64,000 nucleotides of DNA, taken from contig JAQPZY010001596.1 of NCBI GenBank assembly GCA_029931535.1, positions 434,001 through 498,000 of the forward strand. Reading direction: 5' to 3'. Shown here piece by piece: positions 38,611-49,972 of the stretch. The stretch's first letter is position 1. Each line of letters opens with the position of its first letter. The notes under the pieces were generated by a model. It ran no database searches. It worked only from the letters and a program-made list of their open reading frames with translations, and had not been told where the DNA came from. The stretch comes from Margaritifera margaritifera. Its lineage: Eukaryota; Mollusca; Bivalvia; Unionida; Margaritiferidae. Both the position numbers and the translations under genes were made by a program.

Positions 38611-40950
38611 TTATTTCCGTCTCCCACGAGTGTTAATGATATAATTTAAGTCATTTACTTTCTTTTCAACGGTATAAGGACCATAAAATTTAGCCTGAAG
38701 AGGATTCTGAGGTATGGGAAAGAGAGCCAGAACTTTGTCACCAGGTTTAAAACTCCTTTCCTGTGAATTTCTGTCATACCTTAATTTCATTTTTGACTGG
38801 GTATTGTGAAGATTAGTTCTTGCTACTTCACAGGCCTTTGACAACTTGTATTTGAAATCAGAAACATAATCAAGAAGATTAATCTTTGAATCTTCATTTG
38901 AAAGAAGTTTCTCTTTCAATAATTTCAATGGTCCACGGACAGTATGACCAAAAACTAGTTCAAAGGGTCTAAAACCCAACGACTCTTGAACTGATTCCCT
39001 AACAGCAAACAACAACAAATGAACACCCTCATCCCAATCCTTTTCTGTATCAAAGCAATATGATCGAATCATATTCTTCAAAGTTTGATGAAATCTTTCC
39101 AAAGCACCTTGACTTTCAGGGTGATAGGCAGAAGATTTAAACTGTTGGATGCCTAATTCATGCATAACTTGTTGGAAAATTCCAGACATAAAATTTGACC
39201 CTTGATCCGACTGGACAAATTTGGGAAGGCCAACAAGTGTAAAAAACTTCACCAAAGCTTTCACAATAGTTTTAGTTTTTATATTTCTCAGAGGAATTGC
39301 CTCTGGAAATCTTGTAGATGTACACATGATGGTCAACAAGTATTGGTTGCCTGACTTGGTTTTAGGTAAAGGACCAACACAGTCTACAATTATTCTACTA
39401 AATGGTTCATCAAACGAAGGAATAGGTTGCAGATGAGCCTTAGGTATCTTCTGATTGGGTTTTCCTACCATTTGACAAGTGTGACAAGATCTGCAGTATT
39501 TAGAAACATCACTTTTGAGTTTCGGCCAATAAAAATGATTCAAGATCTTGTGATAAGTCTTACGGACTCCTAAATGACCAGCCAAAGGAGTTTCATGGGT
39601 TAAATTAAGAATTTCCTGTCGATATGACTTAGGAAGAACAATTTGATAGCTCACTGACCACTCGTCACCAGCGGGTACATCAGTTGGTCTCCATTTCCTC
39701 ATAAGGACCCCATTTTTCACAAAGTAACACACTGGAACTTGTGTGGCTTCAGTTTCACTAATAGCCCTCTGAAACAAACAAGATATCTCGGGATCTTGCT
39801 CCTGTTCAACGACAAGGGATTGTCGTTTGTCATCCTGATTAGAACAAAGAGAATGAGTTGCCAAAAGAGGATCACTCTGATCAATACCATTTGATTGATC
39901 AATACCTGAGGAAAAAGTGACCTCATCAAAAGACTGACCAATACATGTGTCAGCTAAAGGAATAATATCCTGATCAACATCACTCTCAAGAGCTCTTTGT
40001 GATATAGCTCTAGTAACTGCACAAGCAGGGTACAAATCAGGGATTTCAGTTTCGACAGGATCAACTTTCTGATCCAAACAAGGCTTGTCAGTTACAAGTG
40101 GATTAACCACAACCTTATCTCCAGCTAGGTCATTGCCTAGTAATAAATGAACACCCTCTATGGGTAAAGAAGTCACTGCCCCAACAGTCACAGGTCCAGA
40201 AACTAAGTCTGATGCCAAATTTACACAATGAAGAGGAACATTTACAAAGCCGCACTCTACTCCCTGAACAAGAACACTGTCACTTGAAGAAGAGTCCTCA
40301 GACAAAGGCAAAGTACCTGATAATAAAAGACTATGAGAAGCTCCAGTGTCCCTTAATATTTTAATTGGGATAGATTTGGCAGAATCACCAATAAGTGATA
40401 TAGAACCTTCCGACATGAATGGTTCATAAGCCTCCAAAATAGAATCAGACTGGGGTTTGTTTGACCCAACAAATGTATTGCTTTCAATACAAGACCGTGA
40501 CCTTGACCTCGTAGAAATAAGAGCATTTGGAAAAGCTCTGTCTTTACTCTGTTGCTTATTTTTCAACTTGAAGCAATCAGAAATAACGTGCCCTTTCGTT
40601 TTACAATAAGTGCACGTAGGAAGAGATAAGGATTTCTGATCAGTCTTATCAGATGTTTGATTCCTAACAGTTGTGCTGTTGTGAAATTTTGAAGTACTCG
40701 AATGAGATTGAAAAGGTTTTTTACCAGAAAACTGCTGAGAGGACAATTTATTGCCAAATGAAATTTTGTGAGTCAAGGAATAATCATCAGCTATACGAGC
40801 AGCATTTTCCAAAGTTTCCACATTCTGCTCGTCAAGATAGGTTTTAACATCACTATGGATGCACCTATTGAACTCTTCAATTAACTTTCTCATGCACTCT
40901 ATCCCCTCCTGGATAGGTTTTGAAATGAAATTCTGAACATTAGATGCCAT
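38611..40950 (-). CDS. gag-pol: Gag remnant-protease-integrase polyprotein, copy 1 (779 codons)
   Basis: The start ATG at 40950 lies 164 nt from the LTR. Residues 1-65 match only the last part of a capsid domain (FNRCIHSDVKTYLDEQ, then AARIADDYSLTHK), so the N-terminal capsid half appears lost. A CX2CX4HX4C zinc knuckle has Cys113, Cys116, His121 and Cys126. An aspartic protease has DTGAS at 201-205 and a flap-distal LLGNDLAG at 270-277. Integrase has His459 and His467 with Cys489 and Cys492 for zinc, catalytic Asp523, Asp582 and Glu618 (D-D-35-E), and a GPY/F-type FYGPYTV near the end. It ends at TAA 38611-38613, eight codons upstream of the in-frame ATG of the RT region. The TAA could be read through or be a lesion. 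Copy 2 has the same stop. Confidence 0.93.
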   Translation of the reverse strand: MASNVQNFISKPIQEGIECMRKLIEEFNRCIHSDVKTYLDEQNVETLENAARIADDYSLTHKISFGNKLSSQQFSGKKPFQSHSSTSKFHNSTTVRNQTSDKTDQKSLSLPTCTYCKTKGHVISDCFKLKNKQQSKDRAFPNALISTRSRSRSCIESNTFVGSNKPQSDSILEAYEPFMSEGSISLIGDSAKSIPIKILRDTGASHSLLLSGTLPLSEDSSSSDSVLVQGVECGFVNVPLHCVNLASDLVSGPVTVGAVTSLPIEGVHLLLGNDLAGDKVVVNPLVTDKPCLDQKVDPVETEIPDLYPACAVTRAISQRALESDVDQDIIPLADTCIGQSFDEVTFSSGIDQSNGIDQSDPLLATHSLCSNQDDKRQSLVVEQEQDPEISCLFQRAISETEATQVPVCYFVKNGVLMRKWRPTDVPAGDEWSVSYQIVLPKSYRQEILNLTHETPLAGHLGVRKTYHKILNHFYWPKLKSDVSKYCRSCHTCQMVGKPNQKIPKAHLQPIPSFDEPFSRIIVDCVGPLPKTKSGNQYLLTIMCTSTRFPEAIPLRNIKTKTIVKALVKFFTLVGLPKFVQSDQGSNFMSGIFQQVMHELGIQQFKSSAYHPESQGALERFHQTLKNMIRSYCFDTEKDWDEGVHLLLFAVRESVQESLGFRPFELVFGHTVRGPLKLLKEKLLSNEDSKINLLDYVSDFKYKLSKACEVARTNLHNTQSKMKLRYDRNSQERSFKPGDKVLALFPIPQNPLQAKFYGPYTVEKKVNDLNYIINTRGRRK

Positions 40951-41097
40951 AGTAAATGCTTGTTGGTTTCACACACAAAAATTTCTCTATTAAAAATCTT
41001 TGCCAAAGACAAAAAGAATTCAGAGACAAAATCAATATGAATTTCAAAGATAAATTTAATATCTCTAATATGCTTTAAAGAAATTCAGATCCCAGAA

Positions 41098-41109
41098 GAC
41101 GAGCCCCCA
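41098..41109 (-). other. Primer binding site, tRNA-Pro type, copy 1
   Basis: The coding strand reads TGGGGGCTCGTC, beginning five bases after the 5' LTR. This is complementary to the 3' end of animal proline tRNAs (ending GACGAGCCCCCA). The match stops at about 12 bases; the next TTCTGGGATC resumes similarity after a short insertion. The copy 2 counterpart is at 46088-46099. Confidence 0.75.
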
Positions 41110-41114
41110 ATTTC

Positions 41115-41890
41115 TGTTACGACTCTATGGTCTAAGAAAAATGTAACAGAAAGAAAGTGAAACCAACAAATCAAGTAAAAAATCAACAAGCAATTTATTA
41201 CTAGATAATTAAAATGAAAAATCAAAAAGTCACTTACAGTAATGTGTTTTGAAATCCTAATAATCCAATAAGAATGATTGTTCTAATCACAAGTCCTAAA
41301 TATAGAATGTTCCAAATTCACGGCTGTGTCCTTGAATGTTATGATGTGCTAATGGTCTCCAAAGTCCTGATGTACTAGAAACCTTGATGTGCTGATGTCA
41401 AAATGAAGTAGTCCAAAATCTCTGAATAAGTTCACTTAAATTCCAAAATCATCAATTAAAAATCCAAAATCCAAAAGTTTATGAGCACTGTTATAATCCA
41501 ATGAATATTTAAAATAATTCCTCTCTTAGAATTTGGAATGAATTTTCACAACTGTAATAGCTCTTTACAAGACTGATGGTAATGTCAAAACTGAATAAAT
41601 GTCCACCAAACATGGTATATATAAAGATTGGTCACATGACAGAATGTTCTAGATTGGTCACATGACAGAATGTTCTAGAATGTGTGTCATCTTAATGGAA
41701 TTTTACTTGTAAATAAAATCAACCTTGACCTTCAAATTGAGAAAACATATTGATCAAAACAACCTAATTCAAGGACACTAGTTAAACATGTTTTTCCTGA
41801 TAACATTAAGATTTAAGCAAATATTAAAGTGAAGACACATTTACAATTTCCCAAAATATTTATAGTATTATATAAACATCATACATAACA
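41115..41890 (-). repeat. LTR 2 (shared middle LTR, chimeric)
   Basis: It serves as 5' LTR of copy 1 and 3' LTR of copy 2. Its left part carries LTR 3 variants (GAAATCC at about 41250, CCAAATTC at 41312-41319). From 41378 on it carries LTR 1 variants (ACTAGAAACC, GTCAAAATG, GTAGTCC, CACTTAAA, GAAGACAC, TATAGTAT). The switch lies between 41315 and 41377. Confidence 0.93.
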
Positions 41891-42028
41891 CCTCCCCTCA
41901 TAAAGAAAAAGAAATATTTATATAATAAAGCTTTCTTTTGAATATACATCTAATACTATAATAACCAAAATTACATAAGAACATTTTTTATGATACTGGA
42001 CTTAATTACATCAAGCAATATTACATTT

Positions 42029-43578
42029 CTAGGCACGTGAGAGTGCATCTGCAATCACATTGTCTTTTCCCCTGATGTGTCTGATGTCAAATTTATATTC
42101 CTGCAATGTCAAACTCCATCTCAACAATCTCCGATTTTTATCTTTCATTTTGTTGATGAAAGTAAGGGGATTGTGATCACTGTACACAATAATTGGAGAA
42201 AGAGCTGAGGTAACATAAACTTCAAAATGCTGTAAAGCCAATATCAAAGCCAAACATTCCTTCTCAATTGTGGAATACTTTTTCTGGTGCTTGTTTAGTT
42301 TTTTAGAAAAATAACACACAGGGTGATCCACACCACTTTTGTCTTCCTGAATCAATACTCCACCAACCCCTACATCACTTGCATCAACAGATAATTTAAA
42401 TGATTGGCTAAAATTTGGTGCAGAAAGAACTGGTGCATTCTTAAGCATGGCCTTTAACTTGTCAAAAGATTCCTGACACTTGTCAGACCAACAAAATTTG
42501 GTTTTCTTACTCAATAAACTTGTCAAAGGTTCAGCAATTTTGGAAAAATTGGAACAAAATTTCCGATAATATCCAGCCATACCTAGAAATCGCATCAGTT
42601 GCTTTTTACAAATTGGAACTTGAAATTCAGAGATAGCTTTGACCTTAGCTTCTATAGGTTTAACTTGACCTTGTCCCACAATATGTCCTAAAAATGTGAC
42701 ACAAGCATGGCAAAACTCACTTTTGCTCAAATTAATTGTCAGATTCGCATCGCTGAGTCGATCAAAGAATTTTCGAAGGGTTTCCAAATGATCTTCCCAG
42801 GTGTTGTTGTAGATAATGACGTCATCGATATAAGCGTCACAATTATCAAGACCAAATGTTATCATGTTCATCAGACGTTGAAACGTTGCAGGCGAATTTT
42901 TCATTCCAAACGGCATGACTTTATATTGATAAAGTCCATCTGGAGTTACAAATGTTGAAATTTCTTTTGTCCTTTCCGTCAGTGGAATTTGCCAGAATCC
43001 TTTTAAAAGGTCAAACTTGGTGACATATTCCGCATTTCCAATTTTATCAATGCAATCGTCCATTCTTGGGATTGGAAATGAATCAGTTTTGGTGACACTG
43101 TTGACTTTTCTATAGTCAGTACACATACGGAATGTATTATCTGGCTTGGGAACAAGAATACATGGTGAACTCCAGTTACTTTTCTTGGTTCTATGAAATC
43201 ATTCTCCAGTAGATACTGAATTTCTTTCTTCAGATAGTTCTGTTTGAGAGGATTCATCCTATAAGGATGCTGTTTCACAGGCGCAGAATCTACAATGTCA
43301 ACGTCATGATAAATTTTACTTGTTCGTGTTGGAACATCAGGAAACAAGTGCTCATAGTCATGTAATAGCTGTTTTAGTTCATTTCTTTCCTGTTGTTGTA
43401 GATGTGAAAGTTTCTGGTCTAGGTTGTTCAATATTTCTGAATTCCGAAGATTGGTTATACCAGAGTCACTATAATCTGATTGTATTCCATCGTTGGTATC
43501 TTCACTGTGTGGGACAGGTACAACTAAATTAACTGAATAATTAGCTGGGCTATCTCTGTCAAAATATTCCTTTAACAT
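42029..43578 (-). pseudogene. pol: Reverse transcriptase-RNase H region, copy 2 (same frameshift)
   Basis: The translated segments are identical to those of copy 1: the first runs 43578-43003 and the second, one frame over, 43126-42029, with YIDD, RNase H motifs and the final IADALSRA. The single-base shift at about 43180-43190 is at the same place as in copy 1. Its identity to copy 1 contrasts with about 1 percent divergence between the outer LTRs, indicating a recent duplication of an already disrupted element. Confidence 0.93.
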
Positions 43579-43599
43579 ATTTATATGACAAAGTTGTTT

Positions 43600-45940
43600 T
43601 TATTTCCGTCTCCCACGAGTGTTAATGATATAATTTAAGTCATTTACTTTCTTTTCAACGGTATAAGGACCATAAAATTTAGCCTGAAGAGGATTCTGAG
43701 GTATGGGAAAGAGAGCCAGAACTTTGTCACCAGGTTTAAAACTCCTTTCCTGTGAATTTCTGTCATACCTTAATTTCATTTTTGACTGGGTATTGTGAAG
43801 ATTAGTTCTTGCTACTTCACAGGCCTTTGACAACTTGTATTTGAAATCAGAAACATAATCAAGAAGATTAATCTTTGAATCTTCATTTGAAAGAAGTTTC
43901 TCTTTCAATAATTTCAATGGTCCACGGACAGTATGACCAAAAACTAGTTCAAAGGGTCTAAAACCCAACGACTCTTGAACTGATTCCCTAACAGCAAACA
44001 ACAACAAATGAACACCCTCATCCCAATCCTTTTCTGTATCAAAGCAATATGATCGAATCATATTCTTCAAAGTTTGATGAAATCTTTCCAAAGCACCTTG
44101 ACTTTCAGGGTGATAGGCAGAAGATTTAAACTGTTGGATGCCTAATTCATGCATAACTTGTTGGAAAATTCCAGACATAAAATTTGACCCTTGATCCGAC
44201 TGGACAAATTTGGGAAGGCCAACAAGTGTAAAAAACTTCACCAAAGCTTTCACAATAGTTTTAGTTTTTATATTTCTCAGAGGAATTGCCTCTGGAAATC
44301 TTGTAGATGTACACATGATGGTCAACAAGTATTGGTTGCCTGACTTGGTTTTAGGTAAAGGACCAACACAGTCTACAATTATTCTACTAAATGGTTCATC
44401 AAACGAAGGAATAGGTTGCAGATGAGCCTTAGGTATCTTCTGATTGGGTTTTCCTACCATTTGACAAGTGTGACAAGATCTGCAGTATTTAGAAACATCA
44501 CTTTTGAGTTTCGGCCAATAAAAATGATTCAAGATCTTGTGATAAGTCTTACGGACTCCTAAATGACCAGCCAAAGGAGTTTCATGGGTTAAATTAAGAA
44601 TTTCCTGTCGATATGACTTAGGAAGAACAATTTGATAGCTCACTGACCACTCGTCACCAGCGGGTACATCAGTTGGTCTCCATTTCCTCATAAGGACCCC
44701 CATTTTTCACAAAGTAACACACTGGAACTTGTGTGGCTTCAGTTTCACTAATAGCCCTCTGAAACAAACAAGATATCTCGGGATCTTGCTCCTGTTCAAC
44801 GACAAGGGATTGTCGTTTGTCATCCTGATTAGAACAAAGAGAATGAGTTGCCAAAAGAGGATCACTCTGATCAATACCATTTGATTGATCAATACCTGAG
44901 GAAAAAGTGACCTCATCAAAAGACTGACCAATACATGTGTCAGCTAAAGGAATAATATCCTGATCAACATCACTCTCAAGAGCTCTTTGTGATATAGCTC
45001 TAGTAACTGCACAAGCAGGGTACAAATCAGGGATTTCAGTTTCGACAGGATCAACTTTCTGATCCAAACAAGGCTTGTCAGTTACAAGTGGATTAACCAC
45101 AACCTTATCTCCAGCTAGGTCATTGCCTAGTAATAAATGAACACCCTCTATGGGTAAAGAAGTCACTGCCCCAACAGTCACAGGTCCAGAAACTAAGTCT
45201 GATGCCAAATTTACACAATGAAGAGGAACATTTACAAAGCCGCACTCTACTCCCTGAACAAGAACACTGTCACTTGAAGAAGAGTCCTCAGACAAAGGCA
45301 AAGTACCTGATAATAAAAGACTATGAGAAGCTCCAGTGTCCCTTAATATTTTAATTGGGATAGATTTGGCAGAATCACCAATAAGTGATATAGAACCTTC
45401 CGACATGAATGGTTCATAAGCCTCCAAAATAGAATCAGACTGGGGTTTGTTTGACCCAACAAATGTATTGCTTTCAATACAAGACCGTGACCTTGACCTC
45501 GTAGAAATAAGAGCATTTGGAAAAGCTCTGTCTTTACTCTGTTGCTTATTTTTCAACTTGAAGCAATCAGAAATAACGTGCCCTTTCGTTTTACAATAAG
45601 TGCACGTAGGAAGAGATAAGGATTTCTGATCAGTCTTATCAGATGTTTGATTCCTAACAGTTGTGCTGTTGTGAAATTTTGAAGTACTCGAATGAGATTG
45701 AAAAGGTTTTTTACCAGAAAACTGCTGAGAGGACAATTTATTGCCAAATGAAATTTTGTGAGTCAAGGAATAATCATCAGCTATACGAGCAGCATTTTCC
45801 AAAGTTTCCACATTCTGCTCGTCAAGATAGGTTTTAACATCACTATGGATGCACCTATTGAACTCTTCAATTAACTTTCTCATGCACTCTATCCCCTCCT
45901 GGATAGGTTTTGAAATGAAATTCTGAACATTAGATGCCAT
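43600..45940 (-). pseudogene. gag-pol: Gag remnant-protease-integrase polyprotein, copy 2 (extra frameshift)
   Basis: Same domains as copy 1, but a fifth C at 44697-44701 (four at 39708-39711 in copy 1) shifts the frame just before the integrase. The first segment (45940-44669, 423 codons) holds the capsid remnant, zinc knuckle and DTGAS protease. The second (44703-43600, 367 codons) holds the integrase with its HHCC and D-D-35-E residues. The same terminal TAA and downstream RT frame follow. The homopolymer indel could be a real mutation or a sequencing error. Confidence 0.93.
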
Positions 45941-46104
45941 AGTAAATGCTTGTTGGTTTCACACACAAAAATTTCTCTATTAAAAATCTTTGCCAAAGAC
46001 AAAAAGAATTCAGAGACAAAATCAATATGAATTTCAAAGATAAATTTAATATCTCTAATATGCTTTAAAGAAATTCAGATCCCAGAAGACGAGCCCCCAA
46101 TTTC

Positions 46105-46880
46105 TGTTACGACTCTATGGTCTAAGAAAAATGTAACAGAAAGAAAGTGAAACCAACAAATCAAGTAAAAAATCAACAAGCAATTTATTACTAGATAATT
46201 AAAATGAAAAATCAAAAAGTCACTTACAGTAATGTGTTTTGAAATCCTAATAATCCAATAAGAATGATTGTTCTAATCACAAGTCCTAAATATAGAATGT
46301 TCCAAATTCACGGCTGTGTCCTTGAATGTTATGATGTGCTAATGGTCTCCAAAGTCCTGATGTACTATAAATCTTGATGTGCTGATGTCTTAATGAAGTA
46401 TTCCAAAATCTCTGAATAAGTTCAGTTAAATTCCAAAATCATCAATTAAAAATCCAAAATCCAAAAGTTTATGAGCACTGTTATAATCCAATGAATATTT
46501 AAAATAATTCCTCTCTTAGAATTTGGAATGAATTTTCACAACTGTAATAGCTCTTTACAAGACTGATGGTAATGTCAAAACTGAATAAATGTCCACCAAA
46601 CATGGTATATATAAAGATTGGTCACATGACAGAATGTTCTAGATTGGTCACATGACAGAATGTTCTAGAATGTGTGTCATCTTAATGGAATTTTACTTGT
46701 AAATAAAATCAACCTTGACCTTCAAATTGAGAAAACATATTGATCAAAACAACCTAATTCAAGGACACTAGTTAAACATGTTTTTCCTGATAACATTAAG
46801 ATTTAAGCAAATATTAAAGTGAAGAAACATTTACAATTTCCCAAAATATTTATAATATTATATAAACATCATACATAACA
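46105..46880 (-). repeat. LTR 3 (5' LTR of copy 2)
   Basis: It is 776 bp with the same termini as LTR 1 and 2. By eye it has about eight differences from LTR 2, all right of the crossover interval, and about ten from LTR 1. It contains the duplicated heat-shock/E-box block and TATA box at about 46605-46672. Confidence 0.95.
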
Positions 46881-46884
46881 CTTA

Positions 46885-48005
46885 CAAATAAGTATACAAA
46901 AATCTACCTGCAAAACAAGGTCCTTCTGGAAGAAACCTAGAATTAGCTCAGAACTACTTTGTCCAGAAATCATCTGAATCAATGTGAGCAGTCATCGTTC
47001 TTTTCTGGATATGTATTCAAATGAACACAATAAGGCTTGTGTTGTTGTTGTTGTTGTTGCTGTTGTTGTTGTTGTTGTTGTTATTATTGGCTGTTGAACG
47101 TTTTATCAAACATGTGCGCTGAATAGACGTTAATTAGTTGACTATTTCTGAACTGAGGTTAACATCTTATAAATTCTTAAAATACGTCGTCCATTTTAAG
47201 CAATGACAAACTGATTGAGATGGATCAAATTCTGAAAAGAAAATACTAGGATATTAATAGGGCTCTCTTTTAGGACAAAATTTGTTCCTTTTGTTCTTTT
47301 TTATATTTCATCTGTAGGTGACAATTTCTGTACCTCCTAATCTAACGCTATCTGAATTTGATGTATTTGACACAGTCGTGAAATTAAATATTGATCTATA
47401 TCATTTTACAATGACGGATTAGAGAACATTCCTAAAGTTTTATCTGGAAGGAGTCTTTATGCCAAGAAAAGCAATTATGTTTCAGTGACATTCTCGACTG
47501 AACTTTAATCTCCAAGGTTGCCCATTGTAAACGATTCTGCAAGAAATCCACTTCTGGGGATTGATTAAAATGCATTCTCTATATCAAGGAAATGTTTGAT
47601 GAGTCAACTCTATTTCGCAAAGGAAATCAAATCTGGGTTATAAATGTGAGTTTTAAATATTAAGTCCACTGATGTCTTTAGTATCCTTCAAGGATAAACA
47701 ATCTTCTCTGAAAGATTCTTAATCTGAATTTCTTTGCAAAGGAACGATTACATGCATAGGCAGCTGTAACAGTTTAGTCTATTATATCAATTTTAAATCT
47801 TCATCCCTGGGTCCTCTAAGACGCTTCATATAAGGTTCCAAACAAGCTAGAGAATTATCAAACGTATGACAGCAGCAGGATGAAAAAATGTGTAGCCGCT
47901 TCTGGTGTATTATCCAATTTGTTGTGTTAGTTTTCAAATTATTCATGCATCCTATTTACATTTTCTTTATACTTTACAACATTCAAACATGAACTGGTTT
48001 ATTCT
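46885..48005. other. No gene; (GTT)n run
   Basis: A (GTT)n tract lies at about 47038-47084. The rest is AT-rich without recognisable frames or repeats. Confidence 0.5.
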
Positions 48006-48009
48006 TGAT

Positions 48010-48150
48010 TGTTTACAATACAATGGCCCCTTAATCCAAAGATTATGGGTTCGATGCACGCCCAGGCCACTTAACACTATTTCCTCGGCATGATATAGCC
48101 AATAATGTGTTTAAAATGCCATGAAAAGCAAGACAAACAAAAACAAAACT
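48010..48150 (+). mobile_element. tRNA-derived SINE, copy B (3' part)
   Basis: The 5' half of the tRNA-like head is lost. A B-box-like GGGTTCGATGCACGCCC at about 48047 is followed by the family body GGCATGATATAGCCAATAAT and GTGTTTAAAATGCCATGAA, ending in AAC/AAAC-rich sequence. This links it to copies A and C. Confidence 0.7.
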
Positions 48151-48691
48151 ATTTAAGGTAAAGGATTAGTTAGTTCATGTAACTATTACAAGTTTAGAAC
48201 AGCATGTGACTGATCACCTACAGAAATTTAAAATTTATTTGCAACAACATTCTAGCTCTATCTATCAATGAATGTATTGATCGTCTCAAACTACAAATTG
48301 TGTTTCCACGTTAAATACACGGATCTGCTGGCATCTATTTAGCCAACATTATATTATGGTACGCAAACAGACTTTAAAAAATCCCTGCCCAGAAAGGTAC
48401 AAGCTAATATGAAGAGATGGGGGTGGGGGTGGATATGAATTTAAGCGCATACATGACTACAATTTATTACCTTTCTAAAAGGAATAATTTTGAAAAAATG
48501 CAGAATCTTCACAAACCTTATTTACATGTGTTGACTCATTAGCTACTTGTAATGGTTTCTGTCATAGTCGTAAGCCATACGAATTTTAGGTTTGTAGTAA
48601 CACTGCGACTGTTAAATTAAATTTAAAAACAAGTATATAGGTAGTAACTATTTATAGGTGTGTTGTGTTTCAGTCTGCACCTGAACACCAA
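48151..48691. other. No recognisable feature
   Basis: AT-rich stretch with a G-rich run at about 48418-48432. Nothing else was noticed. Confidence 0.5.
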
Positions 48692-49225
48692 AAGTCTTTA
48701 ACAATTGGTTGGGTTGAGACATGGTATTAGCATTAACAATTGGTTGGGTTGAGACATGGTATTAGCTTTAACAATTGGTTGGGTTGAGACATGGTATTAG
48801 CTTGAACAATTGGATGTGTTGAGACATGGTATTAGCTTTAACAAATGGTTGGGCTGAGACATGGTATTAACTTTAACAACTGGTTGGTTTGAGGCATGGT
48901 ATTAGCTTTAACAATTGGCTGGGTTGAGACAATGTTATTAGCATTAACAATTGGTTGGGTTGAGACATGTGTTAGCTTTAATAATTGGTTGGGTTGAGAC
49001 ATGGTATTAGCTTTACCAATTGGTTGGGTTGAGACATGGTATTAGCTTTTACAATTGGATGTGTTCAGACATAGTATTAGCTTTAACAATTGGTTGGACT
49101 GAGACATGGTATTAGCTTTAACAACTGGTTGGTTTGATACATGATACTAGCTTTAACAACTGGTTGAGTTGAGACATGGTATTAGCTTTAACAATTGGTT
49201 CGGTTGAGACATAGTATTAGCTTTC
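48692..49225. repeat. 35-bp minisatellite, about 15 copies
   Basis: The unit is AGCTTTAACAATTGGTTGGG followed by TTGAGACATGGTATT. Most copies keep 35 bp and a few differ by 1-2 bp. No unique spacers and no long frame. Confidence 0.92.
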
Positions 49226-49911
49226 CGTCGTCAACTGTAAAGATCGTTCTAAAATTCCAAAACAATTATAGGCACTACAAGGTTTAAAAAAATTCTGACT
49301 GTTCTCTGATTATATTGTAAACACTTATCACGAAGCCAGTTCGTAAAATATACACTTCTTAGTCAGGCGCCATAATTAAATTGACAGGTTTGTAACCAAT
49401 TAGTAGCGGGGTTTCCGTATTGAAAATCTGCACAACACCTCCTGTGTGTAATCAAATTAGATTTGTAAAGAATTCCACATGCCTGTTTCACGATATTTTG
49501 TTTCCGACAAGTGACATAAGTAAATAAGAGATAATTGATATTCTGTTTGCCATAGTAGTCTTTTATCGGTTCTATACCGAGACGGTAGTTGAAATTTTTT
49601 TATAGGTTATTTGCAAATAAAATATCTGCTGCGTTTGTAACTCTTGTGTTCATTCTGATTCATACTTATCATTAATTTAATCTCCTTGTTGTCCTTGTAC
49701 TCCTCCCTATATTCACCCTCCTCGTCCTTCTGCGTCCAGTCCTTTTTTTCTTCTTCTTCTTCTTTTTCTTCTTCTTCAAAAAAGTAAAAGGCTTCCACTT
49801 CATCAGAAAAGGAAAAAGGAAGGCTTGAAATTTAACTTTCACCTTAAGTCTAAACAGAATATCTCTCTGTCTCTTTCTGTCTCTCTGTTTCTGTTTCTGT
49901 TTCTGTGTCTC

Positions 49912-49968
<57 letters not shown>
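49226..49968. repeat. Unique stretch ending in (CTT)n, (CTGTCT)n and (TA)n tracts
   Basis: 49226-49735 shows nothing recognisable. A CTT-rich tract lies at about 49742-49783, a CTGTTT/CTGTCT tract at about 49862-49914 and TA at about 49915-49968. Confidence 0.8.

Positions 49969-49972
<4 letters not shown>

Larger units (their letters stand above)
36126..46880 (-). mobile_element. Tandem Gmr1-like Ty3/gypsy-group LTR retrotransposon, LTR-int-LTR-int-LTR
   Basis: Three 776-bp LTRs alternate with two internal regions read on the minus strand. The period is 4989 bp for the first unit and 4990 bp for the second; the extra base is a fifth C at 44697-44701. The array is flanked once by CTTA (36122-36125 and 46881-46884), so it behaves as one insertion that later doubled. 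Each internal region carries, 5' to 3' on the coding strand, a tRNA-Pro-type primer site, gag remnant with zinc knuckle, protease, integrase, reverse transcriptase, RNase H and a polypurine tract. There is no env. Integrase before reverse transcriptase is the order of Gmr1-like elements, a Ty3/gypsy lineage with a Ty1/copia-like order. Both copies share the same disruptions, so neither looks autonomous. Confidence 0.95.

Noticed and set aside
36126..46880. Endogenous retrovirus with env
   Set aside because: No frame for an envelope protein lies between RNase H and the 3' LTR; only about 138 nt remain there. The pol order is also not retroviral.
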